64,000 bases of DNA. It comes from Enterococcus mundtii. Its GTDB lineage: Bacteria; Bacillota; Bacilli; Lactobacillales; Enterococcaceae. Both the position numbers and the translations under genes were made by a program. The first letter of the stretch is position 1, and each line of letters starts with the position of its first letter. The notes beneath the pieces are model-generated. The model ran no database searches and was not told the DNA's origin. It worked only from the letters and a program-made list of their open reading frames with translations. This document shows, in pieces, positions 55,194 to 61,855 of the stretch. The stretch spans positions 893,501 through 957,500 of the forward strand of contig NZ_CP025473.1 of the NCBI RefSeq assembly GCF_003957375.1. Reading direction: 5' to 3'.

Positions 55194-57350
55194 ATGATGA
55201 AAAGTTTTATGAAAAAAAATACAAATAATTCTTGGTTAGATCGAATAAAAAAAGGAACACAAGAACCAAAAAATAAAACGTTTCGACGTTCGCATGTTCC
55301 CTTTCGTTTAAATTTCCTTTTTTTCATTATATTTACGTTGTTCGTGTCATTGATTGCTCGATTAGGTTATTTGCAGATCGTAAACAGTGAGGAACTCGAA
55401 GCAAAAGTCAAATCATCTTCGTCTCTAACGGTACAAGTAAGTTCACCCCGAGGCATGATCTACGATGCCACTGGGAAAGCTTTGGTGACAAATCAAGCCA
55501 ACCAAGCAATCACATTCACGAGAGGCAGAAATATGACAGCGGAGGATTTGCTGAAAACAGCAAATACTTTGACACAGTTGATCGATATGCCAGTAGATGA
55601 AAATTTGACTACACGTGATAAAAAGGATTTTTGGTTAGCAGATCCCGATCATTTGAAAGTTGCGACTGAACGCCTATCGGCAAAAGAAAAAAGCTTGAGT
55701 ACGAGTGAGCAATACCAAGCAACTGTAGATAAAGTGACAGATGAGGAAATCAATTTCAATGAGGAACAATTGAAAGCAGCAACGATTTTTAAACGAATGA
55801 ATAATGCTTACGAATTGAATACAGTTTTCATCAAAAATTCTGGTGTTACCGATCAAGAATTGGCGATCGTGGCAGAACATGCATCAGACCTGCCAGGTGT
55901 TTCAACAGGAACTGACTGGGTACGCCAGTATAATGCGGCGGATTCCATAAAGAGTATTTTAGGAAGCGTAACATCAGAAAAACAAGGCTTACCTGCCGAT
56001 CAAGTAGAAGAATTCTTGGCAAAAGGCTACTCACGTAATGACCGCGTAGGCCAAAGCTATTTAGAAAAACAATATGAAGATGTCTTGCAAGGAACAAAGA
56101 CACAATATGAAATCACTTTAGATAATAATGGAAATGTCATCCAACAAAAAGAATTGTATGCAGGAGAAAAAGGATCGAATTTGATGTTATCGATCAATGC
56201 AGAGTTCCAAGCGAAGGTCGAAGAGATCCTTAGAAACAATTATCAAAAATTAGTCGATAATGGAAAAGCCCAATATTCACCAGGTGCGTATGTAGTCGCG
56301 ATGAATCCTCAAACAGGTGAAGTATTAGCGATGACGGGTTTCAGCCATGAGCAAGGCTCAAAAGAGTTGACTGAAAATGCCCTTGGTACGATCACGAATG
56401 CCTTTGTTCCAGGATCTGTTGTAAAGGCGGGGACGTTAGCCGCCGGTTGGCAAAGTGGCGTGATCAGCGGTAATCAAGTATTAGTAGATGAACCGATTCG
56501 ATTACAAGGCTCTTCAGAAAAAAGTTCCGTCTTCAATCGTACTGGATCTGTACCGTTGGATGTGGTCCAAGCGTTAGAGCTTTCATCAAATACCTATATG
56601 ATCAAAGTAGCGTTGAAGATGCTTGGGTTAGAGTATGTACCAAATATGGGCTTACCTAGTCTAAGTGAAGAGGCACAAGCGTATGAACAATTGCGTGACA
56701 GCTTTAAACAATTTGGACTTGGAACAGTCACAGGGATCGATTTACCAAATGAGTCTGCGGGGATCTCACACTCTGTTGAATACATGAAGAAATTCAATGC
56801 AGACAACGGAAAAGACTGGTTCACACCAGGAAACTTTACTGACTTGGCATTTGGCCAGTTCGATACGTATACCCCGATCCAGTTAGCGCAATATGCAGCA
56901 ACGGTAGCAAACGGTGGAAAAAGAATCCAACCACGCATTGTCAAAGGCATTTACGGGAACGACGAGAATGGGAACTTAGGTGAAGTGAAAAAAGAGATGG
57001 AACCAGTTGTCGAAAATACAGTAGACGTGTCTCCTGAAGAGATGGCCCTTTTACGCGAAGGATTCCATCAAGTAGTCCATGGAACAAATGCCTACACGAC
57101 TGCTCGATCATTAGCAGATGCAAAAATGGATCTTTCTGCTAAAACAGGAACAGCTGAAACAGTCGCTGAAGGTCATCCCGATATTGTAACAGTCAATAGT
57201 AATATTGTGGCCTACGGACCAACAGAAAATCCTGAGATTGCGGTAAGTGTTGTCTTACCAAACCTGCTAGATGAAAAAGACCATATGAATTCGGTCATAG
57301 CCAAAGAGATTATGAATACTTATTACGATATGTTCATGGCAAACAGATAA
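55194..57350 (+). CDS. Class B penicillin-binding protein, PBP2b-like
   Basis: The 718-residue transpeptidase cross-links cell-wall peptides, probably in elongation. A basic cytoplasmic tail (1-38), one membrane anchor (about 40-62), and the PBP dimer domain (SSPRGMIYDATGKALV) come first. The transpeptidase domain has SxxK at PGSVVKAGT, SxN at LSSNTY and KTG at SAKTGTAE. In E. faecalis the homologous gene (pbp2b) also lies close to thrS. The 254-base gap upstream contains a TACAAT-type -10 near 55159. Repeat copy 3 follows directly. Confidence 0.92.
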   Translation: MMKSFMKKNTNNSWLDRIKKGTQEPKNKTFRRSHVPFRLNFLFFIIFTLFVSLIARLGYLQIVNSEELEAKVKSSSSLTVQVSSPRGMIYDATGKALVTNQANQAITFTRGRNMTAEDLLKTANTLTQLIDMPVDENLTTRDKKDFWLADPDHLKVATERLSAKEKSLSTSEQYQATVDKVTDEEINFNEEQLKAATIFKRMNNAYELNTVFIKNSGVTDQELAIVAEHASDLPGVSTGTDWVRQYNAADSIKSILGSVTSEKQGLPADQVEEFLAKGYSRNDRVGQSYLEKQYEDVLQGTKTQYEITLDNNGNVIQQKELYAGEKGSNLMLSINAEFQAKVEEILRNNYQKLVDNGKAQYSPGAYVVAMNPQTGEVLAMTGFSHEQGSKELTENALGTITNAFVPGSVVKAGTLAAGWQSGVISGNQVLVDEPIRLQGSSEKSSVFNRTGSVPLDVVQALELSSNTYMIKVALKMLGLEYVPNMGLPSLSEEAQAYEQLRDSFKQFGLGTVTGIDLPNESAGISHSVEYMKKFNADNGKDWFTPGNFTDLAFGQFDTYTPIQLAQYAATVANGGKRIQPRIVKGIYGNDENGNLGEVKKEMEPVVENTVDVSPEEMALLREGFHQVVHGTNAYTTARSLADAKMDLSAKTGTAETVAEGHPDIVTVNSNIVAYGPTENPEIAVSVVLPNLLDEKDHMNSVIAKEIMNTYYDMFMANR

Positions 57351-57450
57351 CAGAGGTCAGAGCAGAAGTATTTAGCCTCAAAAAATAAGGCGCCATCCAC
57401 AAAGATTTTGTGGATGGCGCCTTATTTTCGAAGAGCTTACTTCTGCTCCC
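57351..57450. repeat. Nested-hairpin repeat, copy 3
   Basis: Outer arms GAGCAGAAGTA (57360-57370) and TACTTCTGCTC (57438-57448) pair perfectly. The inner stem (57382-57403 with 57407-57428) is 22 bp, perfect, with a loop of only 3 bases, making it the tightest copy. It starts at the PBP stop codon and lies before the convergent HAD gene, so it probably terminates both. GTGGTGCGAGAGGACG follows at 57471-57485 as after copy 2. Confidence 0.88.
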
Positions 57451-57504
57451 GCTGTTTATTTGGTTTTAAGTGGTGCGAGAGGACGACTGCCCCAGACAGA
57501 TTTT

Positions 57505-58314
57505 TTATAATGAAAGTAATTTTTCAAGGTAATTCGCCAAACCGTCTTCTTCATTCGTTTGCTCAGTGACATCGTTGGCTACGCCTTTTAGTTGCTCAGT
57601 CCCGTTAGCCATTGCCACACCCCAGCCCGCATATTCAAGAAGTTCTAGGTCATTATGTTCATCACCAAAAGCAATCACATCTTTTTGTTCGATCGATAGG
57701 TAATTCGCTACTTGATGGATTCCTTTCGCTTTTTCGATCCCTTTTGAAACAATCTCTAGTATCGCCATTGGGCCACCCCAAGTCCTTACATCGATATGCT
57801 TCCCAAATTGACGTGTTAGTTCGGCAGAAACTTGTTCAGCATATTGTTTTTCTGTACGTATCAATAAGGACGTAGGGTTAGTTGTTAGATTTCGTGGAGA
57901 CAGTAGGTTTTCTGGTTTAGGATTTGATGAAGCAAAGAATTTTGCGTCAAAAAAATCAAAAGTATCGATAAAGAAAGTGTCGCGATTCTCCGCAGCAATA
58001 AAATCTAGATTCAATTGATTTTTTTGCGCTAAGATCTCAAAAACAATCTCTTTGTTGATCAATGTTTCTTGTTCCCCAGCCCATTGTTGCTTTGGGATAT
58101 GCACAAGCGCACCGTTAAAGTTGACCATCGGTGTTGTCAATTCTAACTGTTGATAATATTGATAACTCATTCGATAAGGACGTCCGGTTGCAATACTGAC
58201 ATGATGTCCAGCATCAATGGCTTTTCTCAATGTCTCTTGGGTTTTAGAAGTAATGATCGACTCAGGATTCAACGTTGTTCCATCCAAGTCGATCGCAATC
58301 AATTTTTTGTTCAA
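57505..58314 (-). CDS. Cof-type HAD-IIB family phosphatase
   Basis: The 269-residue protein has HAD motif I in IAIDLDGTTLN, motif II in SIATGRPY, the Cof cap domain, Lys in KGIEKAKGI and motif IV GDEHNDLELLEYAG. Members dephosphorylate sugar phosphates or nucleotides such as FMN. I prefer the TTG start at 58314 (NKKLIAIDLDGT) with AAAGGA 9 bases upstream; an ATG three codons earlier (58323) abuts that site. Substrate unknown. Confidence 0.88.
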   Translation of the reverse strand: MNKKLIAIDLDGTTLNPESIITSKTQETLRKAIDAGHHVSIATGRPYRMSYQYYQQLELTTPMVNFNGALVHIPKQQWAGEQETLINKEIVFEILAQKNQLNLDFIAAENRDTFFIDTFDFFDAKFFASSNPKPENLLSPRNLTTNPTSLLIRTEKQYAEQVSAELTRQFGKHIDVRTWGGPMAILEIVSKGIEKAKGIHQVANYLSIEQKDVIAFGDEHNDLELLEYAGWGVAMANGTEQLKGVANDVTEQTNEEDGLANYLEKLLSL

Positions 58315-58437
58315 TGCTGTCATTCCTTTCAAACAACGATTTGTTTTAGTCTAGCATATTTCAATGAATAAACAAGGTACAGATCTTTCTGAAAAATAAA
58401 TGCTTTAAAGCAAAAATAGAAAACAATTAAACCAAAT

Positions 58438-58519
58438 CGAACTAAACACGAACGTTAAAAGGCAAAAATGACATTTCATAAAGATTTTTGTTGAAAAACG
58501 AATGAAATGTCTATATAAT
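58438..58519 (+). promoter_or_regulatory. Purine-permease promoter with PurBox-like sites
   Basis: TTGAAA (58491-58496) and TATAAT (58514-58519) are 17 bases apart, a near-consensus promoter. Two CGAAC cores at 58438-58442 and 58449-58453, one helical turn apart in AT-rich flanks, resemble PurR PurBoxes and centre about 75-85 bases before the start, the position known for PurR-activated genes in Lactococcus. A reversed GTTCG (58529-58533) lies just after the start site. The rest of the 292-base gap shows nothing else. Confidence 0.6.
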
Positions 58520-58606
58520 CTATAAATGTTCGACGGAAAATTATATTTGGATTTATTTTTACATATTATATAGTCCGTTAGAAAAAATCAGGGAGTGGAA
58601 ATTTTT

Positions 58607-60043
58607 ATGGAAAAGTTTTTCCAACTAAAGAAAAATAATACAAATGTACCAACAGAAATAATGGCTGGTGTAACAACGTTTTTTGCCATGAGTTATATAT
58701 TATTTGTTAATCCGACGATCTTGTCAGCTGCTGGCATGCCATTTCAGGCGGTCTTTTTAGCGACGATCATTGCTTCGATCATCGGTACTTTAGTTATGGG
58801 ATTATTTGCTAATGTGCCTTATGCACAAGCCCCAGGAATGGGTTTGAATGCTTTCTTCACATTCACAGTTGTTTTTGGGTTAGGTTATTCTTGGCAAGAA
58901 GCATTAGCTATGGTCTTTATTTGTGGGTTGATTAATGTATTTATTACAGTAACAAATATTCGGAAAATGATCATCCATGCCATTCCTGAGAGTTTACAAC
59001 ATGCAATCGGCGGTGGTATAGGGATTTTTGTTGCATATGTTGGGATCAAAAATGCTGGATTTTTGTCTTTTTCTGCAGATCAATCAGCGATAACTAGTTC
59101 TGTGGTTGATAATGGTCAAGTGACGAATGTGACGATCAACGGTGGGATTGTCCCAGAACTTGCAAACTTCAATAATGCGCCAATCTTATTAGCAATTATT
59201 GGGCTAGTGTTGACATCGATTTTAGTCGTTAAAAATGTTCGCGGCGCGATCTTGATCGGAATTGTCGTTACAACGATCATCGGGATCTTGATGGGGGTCG
59301 TTGATCTAGGAACGATCGATTGGGAACAAAATTCTTTGGGGAATTCGATCAATGAACTGGGAACAACTTTTGGCGCAGCATTCGGTGCGGAAGGGATGCA
59401 ATCATTATTTAGTGATAGCTCTAAGATTCCACAAGTACTGATGACGATCATCGCATTTAGTTTATCCGATATATTTGATACGATCGGAACATTCATCGGT
59501 ACCGGTAGACGCACAGGAATCTTCTCTAAAGAAGATGAAGAAGCTTTAGAAGACGGGCGAGGATTAAAAACAAAAATGGATAAAGCATTGTTTGCTGATG
59601 CAATCGCTACATCGATCGGTGCGATTTTTGGAACATCAAATACCACGACTTATGTTGAATCGGCAGCTGGAATCGGTGCTGGTGGACGTACAGGGTTGAC
59701 CTCAGTCGTCGTAGCTGTATTATTTGCTTTGAGTAGTTTATTCTCTCCACTGATTGCTATTGTACCGGCACAAGCAACTGCCCCAGCTTTGATCTTAGTT
59801 GGTGTGATGATGATGGCTTCGTTTGCTGATATCAATTGGTTAGATATGGAAGAAGCATTACCTGCATTTTTTGCGTCGATCTTCATGGGATTAGCTTACA
59901 GCATCTCTTACGGAATCGCTGCTGGATTTATCTTCTATACGATCATGAAAGTGATCAAAGGCAAAACAAACGAGATTTCAATTGCTTTATGGGTTGTTGA
60001 TATTTTATTCATTCTCAACTTCGTTATTTTAGCAATCATTTAA
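58607..60043 (+). CDS. NCS2 family purine permease (AzgA/PbuG type)
   Basis: The 478-residue proton symporter has about 12-14 membrane helices and takes up hypoxanthine, guanine or adenine. Hallmarks are AGVTTFFAMSYILFVNP (about 21-37), the Gly-rich APGMGLNAFFTF, and SLSDIFDTIGTFIGTGRR followed by FGTSNTTTYVESAAGIGAG. The start at 58607 follows GGGAGTGG. PurBox-like sites upstream suit a purine transporter. The base preferred cannot be told. Confidence 0.92.
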   Translation: MEKFFQLKKNNTNVPTEIMAGVTTFFAMSYILFVNPTILSAAGMPFQAVFLATIIASIIGTLVMGLFANVPYAQAPGMGLNAFFTFTVVFGLGYSWQEALAMVFICGLINVFITVTNIRKMIIHAIPESLQHAIGGGIGIFVAYVGIKNAGFLSFSADQSAITSSVVDNGQVTNVTINGGIVPELANFNNAPILLAIIGLVLTSILVVKNVRGAILIGIVVTTIIGILMGVVDLGTIDWEQNSLGNSINELGTTFGAAFGAEGMQSLFSDSSKIPQVLMTIIAFSLSDIFDTIGTFIGTGRRTGIFSKEDEEALEDGRGLKTKMDKALFADAIATSIGAIFGTSNTTTYVESAAGIGAGGRTGLTSVVVAVLFALSSLFSPLIAIVPAQATAPALILVGVMMMASFADINWLDMEEALPAFFASIFMGLAYSISYGIAAGFIFYTIMKVIKGKTNEISIALWVVDILFILNFVILAII

Positions 60044-60054
60044 AAGACATTTTT

Positions 60055-60097
60055 AATAGGAGTGAAGAGTAGGCTAACTCTTTGCTCCTATTTTATT
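60055..60097 (+). terminator. Intrinsic terminator
   Basis: AATAGGAG (60055-60062) pairs with CTCCTATT (60085-60092), with a further AGAGT/ACTCT inside; T-rich tail. Confidence 0.75.
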
Positions 60098-60197
60098 TGG
60101 TCTATGTCCTCTTTGACAAAAATGAATGGTACTGGCACATACGTTGCACACACGTACAAAAATAGGTATGATAATAGAGACGAAAGAAGGGTGATAG

Positions 60198-61394
60198 ATG
60201 AAGGTTCAATGGAGAAAAAATTTATTCGTAGCTTGGATAGGCTGCTTTTTTACTGGTTCAAGTATCAGTTTAGTTATGCCGTTCATTCCAGTTTACGTCG
60301 AACAACTAGGTACACCTAAGGATCAAATTGAATTATTTTCAGGATTAGCGATTTCAGTAACAGCCTTTGCTGCAGCGATCGTTGCGCCTATTTGGGGAAA
60401 TCTAGCCGATCGAAAAGGACGGAAGATGATGATGATCCGGGCAGCAGCCGGTATGACGATCACTATGGGATCACTAGCTTTTGTCCCAAATGCTTATTGG
60501 CTTTTGGTCATGCGTTTCTTTAATGGGATTTTATCTGGATACATACCTAATGCGACAGCGATGATTGCTTCACAAGCGCCTAAAGAGAAAAGTGGTTGGG
60601 CGTTAGGCACGCTTTCTACTGGGGCAGTGGCAGGGACGCTGATTGGTCCCTCAATGGGAGGCGCTTTGGCGCAATGGTTCGGAATGGAAAATGTTTTTTT
60701 GATTACTGGAGGGTTATTACTGATCACCACGATCTTAACAATTTTCATGGTAAAAGAAGATTTCCAGCCGGTAGAGAAAAAAGATATGATCAGTACCAAA
60801 GAAGTTTTTGCTAAAATGGATCACTTTTTTGTGTTAGTCGGTTTATTTGTCACTACTCTGATCTTACAGTTAGGGATCACTACGATCAGCCCAATCTTAA
60901 CATTGTACATTCGGGAATTGAGTGGTGACACATCAAATATCTTATTTGTTAGTGGTCTGATTGTTTCAGTATCAGGTGTTTCAGCAGTATTTTCTTCTCC
61001 AAGACTGGGGAAATTAGGCGATAAGATCGGAAATCAGAAAGTGCTGTTAGCAGGTTTGGTACTTTCGTTTTGTTGTTACTTACCAATGGCATTTGTGACT
61101 ACACCTTTACAATTAGGGATCTTACGGTTTATATTAGGTTTTTCGACAGGGGCGTTGATGCCATCGATCAATACATTGATCAGCAAGATCACACCAGAAG
61201 AAGGTGTCAGTCGAGTATATAGCTATAACCAAATGTTTACAAACTTTGGTCAAGTACTAGGACCGATGTTAGGTTCGACAGTCGCTCATGCGTACAATTA
61301 CAGTACAGTGTTTATTGTGACTAGTCTCTTTGTTCTGACGAATATTCTTTTATCACTATTTAATTTTAGAAAAGTACTTCATCAAAAACTATGA
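60198..61394 (+). CDS. MFS multidrug efflux transporter, PmrA-like
   Basis: The 398-residue transporter has 12 helices of the DHA1 drug:proton antiporter group. The A-motif-like loop GNLADRKGRKMMMIRAAAG lies between helices 2 and 3, and motif C is in GTLIGPSMGGAL. The N-terminal half is very close to S. pneumoniae PmrA as I remember it (AWxGxFxTGSSISLVMPF, ALGTLSTGAVAGTL). It may export fluoroquinolones and dyes. AAAGGGTG precedes the ATG. Ends at a strong terminator. Confidence 0.88.
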   Translation: MKVQWRKNLFVAWIGCFFTGSSISLVMPFIPVYVEQLGTPKDQIELFSGLAISVTAFAAAIVAPIWGNLADRKGRKMMMIRAAAGMTITMGSLAFVPNAYWLLVMRFFNGILSGYIPNATAMIASQAPKEKSGWALGTLSTGAVAGTLIGPSMGGALAQWFGMENVFLITGGLLLITTILTIFMVKEDFQPVEKKDMISTKEVFAKMDHFFVLVGLFVTTLILQLGITTISPILTLYIRELSGDTSNILFVSGLIVSVSGVSAVFSSPRLGKLGDKIGNQKVLLAGLVLSFCCYLPMAFVTTPLQLGILRFILGFSTGALMPSINTLISKITPEEGVSRVYSYNQMFTNFGQVLGPMLGSTVAHAYNYSTVFIVTSLFVLTNILLSLFNFRKVLHQKL

Positions 61395-61400
61395 TCAAGA

Positions 61401-61437
61401 AAAAACAGATTGGAGTATTTCTCCAATCTGTTCGGCT
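61401..61437. terminator. Bidirectional intrinsic terminator
   Basis: AACAGATTGGAG (61404-61415) pairs perfectly with 61421-61432 around 5 bases; A run before, T-rich after. Shared by the MFS gene and the convergent yjzD-like gene. Confidence 0.85.
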
Positions 61438-61438
61438 T

Positions 61439-61633
61439 TTATGAATGTGAAGCGGACGAAGTTTCTTTTTTAGGTGTTGCAACAGCGCTGATCAAAATGA
61501 CGATCAATCCTGCAACCAATGAAATAATAGTCGTCATGGTAAAATCATATGGGCTACTAGACAATGCACCACCGATATAGCCAACCACTTGACCTAAAAT
61601 GACTGCCCAAAATAATGTGACGATATATCGCAT
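61439..61633 (-). CDS. YjzD/DUF2929 family small membrane protein
   Basis: A 64-residue protein with two membrane helices (about 4-24 and 33-53) and a polar Ser/Lys tail, matching the YjzD (DUF2929) family start RYIVTLFWAVILGQVVGYI. Start at 61633 follows AGAGGTG on the minus strand. Function unknown. Confidence 0.8.
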   Translation of the reverse strand: MRYIVTLFWAVILGQVVGYIGGALSSSPYDFTMTTIISLVAGLIVILISAVATPKKETSSASHS

Positions 61634-61855
61634 ATCAAACACCTCTTTTCTAAGTTCAGTTTACCAGATTTTTTTTGAATGTAAAGGGAGAAACAGGCAT
61701 GCAACGTCAGTGGATAGTATAAAAGTGTAGATCGTTCGTCAGATAGGAAAAGCATGAAGAAAGACGAATACACGTAACCAGTCCTACAAGATAACGAGTT
61801 GATGTTACGAATATTCCCCTAAAAAGAAAGTGAATGGAAAAGGTGGTATGTAAAA

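Noticed and set aside
58501-58606. Possible purine riboswitch before the permease
   Set aside because: CTATATAAT and ATTATATAG can pair like a P1 stem, but the conserved GTTTCTACC and CCGTAAA core is absent and the first half is the promoter itself.
60062-60319. 85-residue plus-strand frame before the MFS gene
   Set aside because: It begins inside a terminator and overlaps the well-supported MFS gene in another frame.
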